Shown piece by piece: positions 37,216-45,701 of a DNA stretch of 64,000 nt. The position numbers and the translations under genes are program-made. Within the stretch, counting starts at the first letter, position 1; each line of letters opens with the position of its first letter. The notes beneath the pieces are model-generated. The model searched no databases. It was not told the origin of the DNA and was given only the letters and a program-made list of their open reading frames with translations. Source of the stretch: DASYDU01 sp050248495 (lineage in GTDB: Bacteria; Planctomycetota; Planctomycetia; Pirellulales; Lacipirellulaceae); NCBI GenBank assembly GCA_050248495.1, contig JBFWSG010000004.1:124001-188000 (forward strand), in the 5' to 3' direction.

Positions 37216-39417
37216 ATGGAAGCCATTCGCACCAAATCGGCGCGGTACGAATTCCGGGCGGCCCGCGACGAGAACGGCGTGCCGCACGTAAACGCCCCCA
37301 CCTGGCACGAAGCCTTGTACGCCTGGGGCTATCTCCACGCGCTCGATCGGCCGACGCAAATGTACTTTGCGCGAGCAGTGGCCAACGGCCGTTCCACCGA
37401 GTTCATCCGCAATAAGCCCGAGCTGTATGAGATGGACCTCTTCATCCGCCGGGCCGGGCTGTATCGCCATCTCGCCCGCGAGATCAAAAGCCTCGCCGAC
37501 AACACACTCACGCAGCTGGAGCTCTATTGTCAGGGAGTGAACGACGGGCTGCACGACGCCGGGCGAACGCTGCCGATGTGGGTCACCGGTTTCCAGCCCC
37601 GGCCGTGGGATCCGTACTCGGTGCTGTTGATCGGCAATCTGCTGAGCTTTGCCGGCCTGTCGGTTACCGGGCAGGAGAACGAGCGGCTCTTGATGGAGCT
37701 GATTCAGCTGGGTATCGACGATGAGCGCTTGCGGGAACTGTTCCATCCCTATCTCGATGGCGTCGACTTCGAGCCGTTGCGCGAGGTGCGGATCGCCAAA
37801 CGGCTTTCGGACGATGCCCTGGAACTCTTGGCCGATCTGCCGCGGCTTGCCGGCAGCAACGCCTGGGCCGTGGCGCCGATTCGTAGCGCCAGCGGGCACC
37901 CGCTCTTGGCGTCCGATCCACACTTAGAAGCGAACCGCCTGCCGCCGATCTGGTACGAAATCGCGCTCAACTGGGGACACGGCGAGTATGCGATGGGAGC
38001 GACCCTGCCCGGTACTCCGATCATGGCCGTGGGACGCAGCAATCGTCTGGCCTGGGGCGTTACCTACATGCACGCCGACACCAGCGATTTCTTCATCGAA
38101 GACTGCCGCCGCGGCGGCGCGACCGGCTGGCAATATCGCCGCGGCGACGAGTGGGTCGACTTTCAGCACCGGCAGGAAGTGATCAAGCGCCGCGGAGCGG
38201 AGCCGACGATTCTCGAAGTCTATGAAAATGAACAGGGCACGCTCAGCTGCTCGCCGGAAGAACAGGGACCGGGCAAATACCTGTCGGTGAACTGGATCGG
38301 TTCGCAAACTGGCGGCGGGCGCTCGATCGGCGCCTGGCTCGAGGCACTGTCGAGCCCGAACGCCGCGGCCGCGATGGAAGCCGTGCGGCGCTGTCCCCAT
38401 CCGTCGCTGGTGTGGATTTTTGCGGACCGCGAAGGTCACATCGGCATGCAATCGAGCGGCTGGCTGCCGCAGCGCGGCGGTCGGCAGTCGGGACTTGTGC
38501 CGATCGCGGCCTGGGAACCGGAGAACCATTGGCAGGGTCGGGTGCGTGCAGACCTCTTGCCGCGCGAGTACGATCCGCCCTGCGGCTTCGTCGCCAGCGC
38601 GAACGAAGAGCTTTATCGCAGCGACGGGCCGCCACTGCACGCCCACGCGCTCCCCGACTATCGCAAGCGGCGAATCGTCGAACGGCTCAGTGAGTTGCCC
38701 AAGGCCACGGTCGCCGACATGCAGGCTCTGCAATACGACGTGTTGAGCACGCAGGCCCGCGATGTGCTCCCCGTGCTGCTGGGGCTGTTGGACGATTGCC
38801 CGCTCAAGGAGAAGCTGTCCCAATGGGACTTCCGCTACAACCTCGAGAGCACCGAGGCCACGCTGTATCAACACCTCTATCGCCACGTGTTGCTGGAGAT
38901 CTTCGGCCACGAGAAGGGCATCGGTTGGCGGCGGATGTTTTATCTGTGCACGCGGATGGGCTATTCCACGATGGTGCTCACCGCGGTCGACCGCACGCTC
39001 CGCAAGGAAAAGAGCGCCTGGTGGACAGGCCGCGACAAGCAGGCGCTCGTGCGGCGAGCGGCAGCCCGCGCGGAGAGAGAGCCGGTGCAGAAGTGGGCCG
39101 AGTTCAATGCGTTCCATTTCACGAACCGCTTTTTCGGCGCCGATAAAGGCCGCACGCGTCAATTCCTCGGCTTCCGCTCGAAGGCGATCGGCATGCCAGG
39201 CTGCGCGTCGACTCCGTTCCAGGGGCATCTACTCTCGACGGCCACCCGCGAATCGACCTTCGCGCCCAGCTACCACATGGTGACCGACCTCGGCACGGAC
39301 GAAGCCTGGACGAACCTGCCAGGCGGGCCGAGTGAAAACCGCTTCTCGAAGTGGTACAAAGTGGATATCCCGCGCTGGCTCACCGGGAAGTACAAGCGGT
39401 TGGCGCCGAGAAATTGA
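37216..39417 (+). CDS. Penicillin acylase family Ntn hydrolase
   Basis: This 733-residue protein starts at the ATG at 37216. The acylase pattern is clear: DENGVPHVNAPTWHEALYAWGYLHALDRPTQM, then LAGSNAWAVAP, where S214 would become the N-terminal nucleophile after autoproteolysis, then HPLLASDPHLEANRLPPIWYEIAL. These enzymes cleave amide bonds of N-acyl compounds, including acyl-homoserine lactones and penicillins. The start MEAIRTKSARYEF shows no signal peptide, so it is probably cytoplasmic, unlike the periplasmic prototypes. The specificity is not predictable from sequence. Confidence 0.88.
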   Translation: MEAIRTKSARYEFRAARDENGVPHVNAPTWHEALYAWGYLHALDRPTQMYFARAVANGRSTEFIRNKPELYEMDLFIRRAGLYRHLAREIKSLADNTLTQLELYCQGVNDGLHDAGRTLPMWVTGFQPRPWDPYSVLLIGNLLSFAGLSVTGQENERLLMELIQLGIDDERLRELFHPYLDGVDFEPLREVRIAKRLSDDALELLADLPRLAGSNAWAVAPIRSASGHPLLASDPHLEANRLPPIWYEIALNWGHGEYAMGATLPGTPIMAVGRSNRLAWGVTYMHADTSDFFIEDCRRGGATGWQYRRGDEWVDFQHRQEVIKRRGAEPTILEVYENEQGTLSCSPEEQGPGKYLSVNWIGSQTGGGRSIGAWLEALSSPNAAAAMEAVRRCPHPSLVWIFADREGHIGMQSSGWLPQRGGRQSGLVPIAAWEPENHWQGRVRADLLPREYDPPCGFVASANEELYRSDGPPLHAHALPDYRKRRIVERLSELPKATVADMQALQYDVLSTQARDVLPVLLGLLDDCPLKEKLSQWDFRYNLESTEATLYQHLYRHVLLEIFGHEKGIGWRRMFYLCTRMGYSTMVLTAVDRTLRKEKSAWWTGRDKQALVRRAAARAEREPVQKWAEFNAFHFTNRFFGADKGRTRQFLGFRSKAIGMPGCASTPFQGHLLSTATRESTFAPSYHMVTDLGTDEAWTNLPGGPSENRFSKWYKVDIPRWLTGKYKRLAPRN

Positions 39418-39447
39418 ACGCGAAAACAGGGCGTGGTCCGCGCACTT

Positions 39448-39512
39448 GAGCTAAACCGCAAGCGATGACCAAACCTTGCGATGGGCGCCGAGCATCGCTT
39501 GCGGCTTAGCTC
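39448..39512. repeat. Inverted repeat between acylase and decarboxylase
   Basis: GAGCTAAACCGCAAGCGATG (39448-39467) is mirrored by CATCGCTTGCGGCTTAGCTC (39493-39512); 19 of 20 bases match. The loop is 25 bases. It is a different family from the repeat at 37089-37150. Confidence 0.8.
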
Positions 39513-39534
39513 ACCGGACACGCAACAACAGGCG

Positions 39535-41064
39535 ATGGCGACTACCACTTCATCCGACCTCGAATCCGCCCGCGCCCGCGTGGCGGCCGCGTACGACCCA
39601 CGCACATTTGCTGCGGCCGGCGAGAAAGTCATCACGACTCTCGCCGACCATCTACGCCGCGTCGAGGCACGCGACGCGGCAGCCCTAAATTGGAACGAGC
39701 CCGCTGCCCTGGTGCGGGACGCCGAGCAATCGCTCGCCGGCGGCGGCAAATCGACCGACGTCCCCGCCCGCATTCAAGAGCTCGCCTCCCAAGCCCTCGC
39801 GCGCGGTCAGAACCTGCATCACCCACACTACGTCGGCCACCAGGTTCCGGCGTCCGTACCGCTCGCAGCGCTATTCGACTTGTTGGGCAGCGTCACCAAT
39901 CAGGGTATGGCGATTTTCGAAATGGGGCCGTTTGCGACAGCGGTGGAGCACGCCGTCGTCGCGGCCGTGGGCGAGCAGCTTGGTTTCGCGCCGGGCACTT
40001 TTACCGGCTTGGTGACCTCCGGCGGATCGCTCGCCAATCTGACCGCGCTGCTCACCGCCCGCAACGTCGCACTCGGTGAATCGTGGACTGCAGGAATCGT
40101 CAACCAAGGACCCGCGCCGGTAATCGTGGCCCATGCCGACATCCACTACAGCGTGACCCGCTCCGCCGGCATACTTGGACTGGGAACCGACAATATTCGC
40201 GTCGCCGCGCTCGACGCCGATCGCCGAATGGATGCAAATCGACTGGATGACCAGCTGCGGGAACTCCGTTCACGCGGTGGGCCGATCGTGGCCGTGGCCT
40301 CGGCCGCGTGTGCGACGCCGATCGGGGCATTCGACCGCTTGCGCGAGATTGCCGACGTCTGCCGTCGGCACGAGGTGTGGCTGCACGTTGACGCGGCACA
40401 CGGCGGCGCGGCGGCGTTCAGTGCGACGCACCGCCACCTCGTCGATGGACTGGCCGAGGCGGATAGCGTGATCTGCGACGCCCACAAGATGCTCTTCGTG
40501 CCGGCCCTGGCAGCGATGGTCTTCTACCGCGACCGCGCACACCGCTTCACCGCGTTTGAACAGCAGGCGCCGTATCTGTACGATCCGATCGCCACGACGC
40601 TCGCCGACTATGACAGCGGGCTGGTGACGATTGAATGCACGAAACGGGCCGCAGCGTTCGGCCTGTGGGGCATTTGGTCGACGTTCGGACCGCAGATTTT
40701 CTCCGACATGGTCGACGTGACCTTCGACCTCGCGCAAAAGCTGCACGCGCTGCTCTCAGCGGCCGACGATTTCGAAACGCTCCACGTGCCAGAGTGCAAC
40801 ATCGTCGCGTTCCGCCACCTGCCGGCGCAACTAAGGGATGCCGCGCCGGACGAGATCGATCTGTTCCAACTGCGGCTCCGCCGCTCGGTGATCGAATCGG
40901 GCGAATACTATCTCGTGCAGAGCAACCTCGACGGCCGCAACGTGCTGCGGACGACGATCATGAACCCGCTCACGACGGCGGACGATCTCCGCGGACTCTT
41001 GGAGTGCTTGCGGCGGCACGGGGCGCTGCTGCTGCGGGAGGGCGAGGCTCCCGCCGAGCTTTGA
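39535..41064 (+). CDS. PLP-dependent group II decarboxylase family
   Basis: The protein has 509 residues from the ATG at 39535. It matches the DDC/GAD fold: HHPHYVGHQVPASVPLAALFD, VTSGGSLANLTALLTARN, HADIHYSVTRSAGILG, LHVDAAHGGAAAFSATHR with the pyridine-nitrogen Asp, and the PLP lysine K318 in CDAHKMLFVPALAAMVFYRD. It probably decarboxylates an amino acid, for example an aromatic one or glutamate; the substrate is not deduced. Length is normal. It follows the acylase on the same strand and may share its transcription. Confidence 0.9.
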   Translation: MATTTSSDLESARARVAAAYDPRTFAAAGEKVITTLADHLRRVEARDAAALNWNEPAALVRDAEQSLAGGGKSTDVPARIQELASQALARGQNLHHPHYVGHQVPASVPLAALFDLLGSVTNQGMAIFEMGPFATAVEHAVVAAVGEQLGFAPGTFTGLVTSGGSLANLTALLTARNVALGESWTAGIVNQGPAPVIVAHADIHYSVTRSAGILGLGTDNIRVAALDADRRMDANRLDDQLRELRSRGGPIVAVASAACATPIGAFDRLREIADVCRRHEVWLHVDAAHGGAAAFSATHRHLVDGLAEADSVICDAHKMLFVPALAAMVFYRDRAHRFTAFEQQAPYLYDPIATTLADYDSGLVTIECTKRAAAFGLWGIWSTFGPQIFSDMVDVTFDLAQKLHALLSAADDFETLHVPECNIVAFRHLPAQLRDAAPDEIDLFQLRLRRSVIESGEYYLVQSNLDGRNVLRTTIMNPLTTADDLRGLLECLRRHGALLLREGEAPAEL

Positions 41065-41106
41065 TAGCAATGGCTCAGCAGGAGCTTCGCCCTCCCTGCA
41101 CGGCCG

Positions 41107-41232
41107 CTACTTGTGCGTCGTGCGGCGAATCTGTTTGGCAGTTCCGCGGACCTTCGACTGGTCCATCTTTTTGCGCAGGTGGGCGAATTTCGTGGCAGGC
41201 TTGCGGACGCCTTGACGCTGATTTTGAGACAT
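41107..41232 (-). CDS. Small basic protein of unknown function
   Basis: The protein has 41 residues from the ATG at 41230-41232, and no frame-mate overlaps it. It is strongly basic (about 13 Lys or Arg) with GVRKPATKFAHLRKKMDQSK followed by VRGTAKQIRRTTHK. A weak GGGAA lies about ten bases upstream. It could be a nucleic-acid-binding or ribosome-associated peptide. No family recognised. Confidence 0.5.
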   Translation of the reverse strand: MSQNQRQGVRKPATKFAHLRKKMDQSKVRGTAKQIRRTTHK

Positions 41233-41278
41233 AATCTGTGGTTCCCGTGGATGCGTGGCACCCGTTAGCATAGAGAGC

Positions 41279-42181
41279 GTGAATTCCCGCTCCCTTCATT
41301 GTACGCTCGCGGCGCCGAGTTTGTTGATGGCAGTATTCGCATGCGCGCTCTCCGGGTGCTGGGAGGAAATTCACTACAAGCCCCCCGCGCCCGGCGCCGG
41401 GCCGGTCGCTACCGCGACGCCGAAGAGCAGCGTCGAGAAAAGCACGACCGAATCGAGCGTCGCAGCCGACGACGCGGCGGGCGATTTTGGCGACGACGTT
41501 GCCAGCCAGCTCGCCGAAGAGCCGTTGCCGGCGGTCGACGTCGGCGAGACTCCGCCAATCGCCGCCGAATCGGCGCCGCCGCTCGACACTGCGACAAGCG
41601 GGCCAGCGGCCACGACGCCCGCGACGGATTCACAATCGCCGTCGAGCGCGCTGCCCAACACGCGCCTGGCGGCCTGGTCGCTCGGCAGCACGCTGAGCCT
41701 CGCCGCGCTGGCGAACGATCGCGCGGCGTCGGCGGACAAAGTGACTGGCTGGTTCGACACGGCGCGCCAGCAAGCAGCGGCCCTCGGCACGAAGGTGGCC
41801 GATTTGCCGCCGCGGCCGGCCGCCGATCAGATCGACATGGAAGGCAAACGCGCCATGGAGTATCTGTTCGACCAGGGGAAGGTAATCGGTCCCTACTTGG
41901 GCGCCACATTCGGCGACGATCACAACGCGCTGTTCGAGCTCGCGCTCAAGTCGAACATTCTCCTGGTCCGCTATCAACCGGACGCGCCGATCGGCAAACT
42001 GCTGGCGGCGGCGCTCAGCCAGGCCAGCGAGCGCGCAAAGCTGCCGCCGGAACTGGTGCGGCCGGTGCTCGCGGCGGTCGAGGCCAACGCGCCAGTAAAG
42101 GAAGTCCGCGACGCGGTGTTCGACATGCACGCTAACGTCGACCGGTATCTCTCGACGGGCCAGGTCTCCGGTCAACCGTAG
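41279..42181 (+). CDS. Putative lipoprotein, unknown function
   Basis: The protein has 300 residues from the GTG at 41279, an in-frame GTG at 41255 being the alternative. The leader LLMAVFACALSGC ends in a lipobox, so the mature protein would be lipid-anchored at the cysteine before WEEIHYKPP. A low-complexity Thr/Ser/Ala/Pro stretch (residues about 35-135) leads to helices such as AAWSLGSTLSLAALANDRAAS and DQIDMEGKRAMEYLFDQGK. Its gene is four bases from lnt, the enzyme that acylates lipoproteins. Function unknown. Confidence 0.8.
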   Translation: MNSRSLHCTLAAPSLLMAVFACALSGCWEEIHYKPPAPGAGPVATATPKSSVEKSTTESSVAADDAAGDFGDDVASQLAEEPLPAVDVGETPPIAAESAPPLDTATSGPAATTPATDSQSPSSALPNTRLAAWSLGSTLSLAALANDRAASADKVTGWFDTARQQAAALGTKVADLPPRPAADQIDMEGKRAMEYLFDQGKVIGPYLGATFGDDHNALFELALKSNILLVRYQPDAPIGKLLAAALSQASERAKLPPELVRPVLAAVEANAPVKEVRDAVFDMHANVDRYLSTGQVSGQP

Positions 42182-42185
42182 CGGC

Positions 42186-43859
42186 ATGAAGCGACCTTCG
42201 ACACTCGTGATCGCGCTTGGGGGCAGCCTGTTGATGTGGGCAGCGCAGCCGCCGCTCGCGCTCGCGTGGCTGGGCTGGATAGCGCCGGTGCCCTGGCTCA
42301 TCCTGGTGCGACAGCAGGAACTCACGGGCAGCAGGCCGTACGGCAAGTTGTGGCTCGCCGGGTTCGCGTTCTGGCTCGCCGCCATTCACTGGATTCGCCT
42401 ACCGCACCCAGCCGTGTACCTGGGCTGGCTCTCGCTCTCGGCCTACCTGGCAATCTACTTGCCGCTCTTCGTGGGGCTCTCACGTGTGGCGGTCCATCGT
42501 TTGAACGTCCCGCTCTGGCTCGCCGCGCCGATTGTGTGGACCGGCCTGGAGCTCGCGCGGGCCCACGTGATGACCGGTTTCATGATGGGCTCGCTGGCGC
42601 ATTCGCAGGCAAAGTGGCCGCTGATGATTCAGATTGCCGACTTGTTCGGCGAATACGGCGTCGACTTCGTGATGGTGCTGGTGGCGGCGGCGGTCGTCGA
42701 TTTCGGATTGCGGATTGCGGATTGCGGATTGAAAGGCAGGGGACCGGGTTACTTGCTTGTGCCGCTCCTGCCAGCCGCGATCCTGCTCGCCGCTGCGCTC
42801 GCCTACGGCGACACACAACTGCGCTCTTCCAATCCGCAATCCGAAATCCGCAATCCGCAATCAAAAACCGTCCGCATCGCTCTCATCCAAGGCAACAGCC
42901 TCGCCGATTGGAAGCGGGATCCCGAGAAGCAGCAGCAGATTATGAGCGAGTATTTCGAGCTCTCGAAGCAAGCGGTCGGCAAGGCCACGATGAATGGCAA
43001 TCGGCCGATCGACTTGCTCGTTTGGCCCGAGACGACATTTCGCGCACCCCTCATCGACTTCGATTCCCGCATCGGCCCGGAGGCGACCGCCCGGCTTCGC
43101 AGCGATCGATTTGCAAAGGCCGGGCCGGAGAATCTCGCGCAGCTGGTCCAAACGCTCGGCGTGCCGGTGCTCGTGGGCATCGACCGCGTGAACTACTTAA
43201 ACGAACCGGCGCGCGACAGCCTGCCGGAGATGGAGGTCTACAATTCGTCGGCGCTGGTGGACCGCGAGGGAAAAATCCGTGGCACCTACGACAAGTTCCA
43301 CCTCGTGATGTTTGGTGAATACGTGCCATTTTCGAAGTATTTTCCGTTCCTGAAGCGGCTATCCTCACTGACCGGTGCGGCCGAAGCGGGTGCCGGTCCC
43401 GTGGCACTGGAACTCGATGGCGTCTATTACGCTCCGAGCATTTGCTACGAGACGGTGATTCCACATGTGATCCGCCGCCAGGTCGCCACGCTCGACGCCG
43501 CCGGCGAGCGGCCCGACGTGCTGGTGAATCTCACGAATGACGCCTGGTACTGGGGTTCCAGCGAGCTCGACATGCACATCGCCTGCGACGTGTTTCGAGC
43601 CATCGAGACGCGGACGCCGCTGGTGATCGCCGCCAACGGCGGCATTTCCGCCTGGATCGACCGCCACGGATACATCCGAGCCCAGAGCCCGCGGCAAACG
43701 CCGGATGTCATTATCGCCGACGTCGAGCTGAACCGCGGCGGGCAACTCCCCCTCTATATGCGAATCGGCGACGCCTTCGCCGCCGTCTGTTTGACTCTCT
43801 GCGTGATCCTTGCCATCATCGGTTGGCGAACGCGACGAAATCCAAGTACTCAGTACTGA
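42186..43859 (+). CDS. lnt: Apolipoprotein N-acyltransferase
   Basis: This 557-residue protein N-acylates the lipid-modified cysteine of lipoproteins. It has about seven membrane helices, then a nitrilase-like CN-hydrolase domain. The domain's triad glutamate is probably in LLVWPETTFRAPL, the lysine in GTYDKFHLVMFGEYVPF and the cysteine in APSICYETVIPHVI. The C-terminus returns to a membrane helix. Two repeat-encoded inserts (DFGLRIADCGL and SNPQSEIRNPQSKT) flank the last helix before the catalytic domain. The neighbouring lipoprotein gene lies four bases upstream. Confidence 0.92.
   Translation: MKRPSTLVIALGGSLLMWAAQPPLALAWLGWIAPVPWLILVRQQELTGSRPYGKLWLAGFAFWLAAIHWIRLPHPAVYLGWLSLSAYLAIYLPLFVGLSRVAVHRLNVPLWLAAPIVWTGLELARAHVMTGFMMGSLAHSQAKWPLMIQIADLFGEYGVDFVMVLVAAAVVDFGLRIADCGLKGRGPGYLLVPLLPAAILLAAALAYGDTQLRSSNPQSEIRNPQSKTVRIALIQGNSLADWKRDPEKQQQIMSEYFELSKQAVGKATMNGNRPIDLLVWPETTFRAPLIDFDSRIGPEATARLRSDRFAKAGPENLAQLVQTLGVPVLVGIDRVNYLNEPARDSLPEMEVYNSSALVDREGKIRGTYDKFHLVMFGEYVPFSKYFPFLKRLSSLTGAAEAGAGPVALELDGVYYAPSICYETVIPHVIRRQVATLDAAGERPDVLVNLTNDAWYWGSSELDMHIACDVFRAIETRTPLVIAANGGISAWIDRHGYIRAQSPRQTPDVIIADVELNRGGQLPLYMRIGDAFAAVCLTLCVILAIIGWRTRRNPSTQY
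42702..42863. repeat. Inverted GGATTGC/GCAATCC repeat inside lnt
   Basis: The left arm (42702-42731) is four tandem GGATTG(C) units. The right arm (42830-42863) is the reverse complement type, CAATCCG units. Both keep the lnt frame, encoding GLRIADCGL and NPQSEIRNPQS. The arms are about 100 bases apart and could pair as RNA. The same type recurs in mfd. Confidence 0.8.
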
Positions 43860-43863
43860 GTAC
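43846..43863. repeat. 18-base perfect palindrome at lnt end
   Basis: GTACTCAGTACTGAGTAC reads the same on both strands. It covers the last codons and stop of lnt and lies 35 bases before the ABC-F start. It could be a short repeat element or a hairpin that terminates or attenuates the operon. Confidence 0.75.
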
Positions 43864-43897
43864 GCAGTCCTTTCCAGAGACGCCGTTCATCTGTGTT

Positions 43898-45679
43898 ATG
43901 CCCGTAGTCCTTCAACTCAACGACGCCCACAAACGCTATGGCGAGCAGGACCTGCTCGACGGGGCCGGCTGCGCGCTGGCCGACGACCAGAAGGTGGGCC
44001 TCATCGGCCGCAACGGGGCGGGCAAGTCGACCCTCTGCCGAATCCTGCTCGGCGAGGAAGAGCTCGATGCCGGCGAGGTGGTTCGCAGCCGCAAGCTCCG
44101 GCTTGGCTACTTGCGGCAGCACGACCCGTTTCTCCCCGGCGAGACGGTCCGCGAGTTCCTGATCCGCGACAGCGGCCAGCCCGACTGGCGGTGCGGCGAG
44201 GTGGCCTGGGAATTTCAGTTCCCAGACGCCGTGCTCGACCGACCCGTGAAGGAGCTCTCCGGCGGCTGGCAGACGCGGGCCAAGCTCGCGGCGCTCCTGC
44301 TGCACGATCCCAACATGCTGATCCTGGATGAGCCGACCAACTTCCTCGACCTGCGGACGCAGATGCTGCTCGAACACTTTCTGCAGCACTTCGACGCCGG
44401 TGTGCTCGTCGTCTCCCACGACCGCGAGTTCTTGAAGAAGACGTGCAATCACACGCTGGAGCTCTCCCGCGGCCGGCTCACCATGTTCCCCGGCGACGTC
44501 GAATCGTACCTGGCCAACGTCGAGGAACGCCGCGAGCATGACCGCCGCGTAAACGCCACGACCCTCTCGAAGCGACGGCAGCTCGAAACCTTTATCGCCA
44601 AGAACCGCGCCCGCGCCAGCACCGCCAGCCAGGCCAAGAACAAAGCCAAGCAGCTCGACCGGCTCAAGCTAATCGAGATCGAAGGCGCCGAGGAAGAGAT
44701 TCATCTTCGCTTCCCGGAGATCGAGCCGCGGCAAGGTCCGGCTGTGCGGACCGAAAACCTCTCTATCGGTTATCCGGAGCGGGTCGTCGCCGAGGACGTC
44801 CACATCGAAGTCGACCACGGCTGGCGCGTCGGCGTCGTGGGCGACAACGGGCAAGGAAAGACCACATTCCTCCGCACGATCTGCGGCTCGCTCGAGCCCC
44901 GCGCGGGCACGGTCATCTGGGGCTTCGGCTGCGAGTCGGGCATCTATGCGCAGCACGTCTACACGACGCTGCCGCAGAACGACTCGGTCGAGGAATACCT
45001 GGAGCACCAGGCCCCGCCCCTCACGTCGCCGCAGTACATCAAAGACATCGCCGGCAGCTTCCTGTTCAGCGGCGAGCTGATTCAGAAGAAGATTCGCGTC
45101 CTCTCGGGCGGCGAAAGGGCCCGCCTCGTGCTCGCGGGCCTATTGCTCAAGAAGCACAACGTGCTGGTGCTCGACGAACCGGCGAACCACCTCGACGTCG
45201 AGTCGGTCGAAGCCCTCGCCGAAGCGCTCACGCGCTACCAAGGCACGGTGATTTTCACGAGCCACGATCGGCACTTCATGCACCGCGTGGCAACGCATGT
45301 GATCGAAGTCCGCGCCGGTCGCGTCGTGAGCTACCCCGCGAGCTACGACGACTACGTCTACCGGATGCAGAAGGAAATCGACGCCGGCCTGCGGGCCCCG
45401 CACACGGTCGCCACGCCGGGCCACGTCCCGCCGCCTGCCGCCGGCACCCGCAAACCCGCGGGCCGCAACGACCGCGGCGCCCAGAAGAAGCTCAAAAGCG
45501 TGGAGCGCAAGATCGCCAAACTCGACGACGAAAAGAAAGCCGCCGCGGCCGCGCTGCTCACCGTCACCGAAACCAAAGAGGCAGAGCGCCTGCATGCCGA
45601 AGTCGCCCGGCTGACCGCCGAATTGGCCGTGTTGGAAGACGAGTGGCTGGGGCTCTCCGAAGATGCTGGCGGAGTCTAG
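43898..45679 (+). CDS. ABC-F family ATP-binding protein
   Basis: The protein has 593 residues taken from the ATG at 43898; the frame is open to 43823 but that part derives from the preceding repeat and lnt end. It has two ABC domains in tandem. The first has GRNGAGKST (residues 37-45), ELSGGWQTR and LILDEPTNFLDL. The second has GDNGQGKTT, VLSGGERAR and LVLDEPANHLD. There are no membrane helices. A Lys/Arg/Ala-rich helical C-terminus is similar to the Uup/EttA branch. Members act at the ribosomal E site to regulate or rescue translation. It sits 38 bases after lnt and may be co-transcribed. Confidence 0.93.
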   Translation: MPVVLQLNDAHKRYGEQDLLDGAGCALADDQKVGLIGRNGAGKSTLCRILLGEEELDAGEVVRSRKLRLGYLRQHDPFLPGETVREFLIRDSGQPDWRCGEVAWEFQFPDAVLDRPVKELSGGWQTRAKLAALLLHDPNMLILDEPTNFLDLRTQMLLEHFLQHFDAGVLVVSHDREFLKKTCNHTLELSRGRLTMFPGDVESYLANVEERREHDRRVNATTLSKRRQLETFIAKNRARASTASQAKNKAKQLDRLKLIEIEGAEEEIHLRFPEIEPRQGPAVRTENLSIGYPERVVAEDVHIEVDHGWRVGVVGDNGQGKTTFLRTICGSLEPRAGTVIWGFGCESGIYAQHVYTTLPQNDSVEEYLEHQAPPLTSPQYIKDIAGSFLFSGELIQKKIRVLSGGERARLVLAGLLLKKHNVLVLDEPANHLDVESVEALAEALTRYQGTVIFTSHDRHFMHRVATHVIEVRAGRVVSYPASYDDYVYRMQKEIDAGLRAPHTVATPGHVPPPAAGTRKPAGRNDRGAQKKLKSVERKIAKLDDEKKAAAAALLTVTETKEAERLHAEVARLTAELAVLEDEWLGLSEDAGGV

Positions 45680-45701
45680 TCCTGGAGCACCCTTTGACCG
45701 A

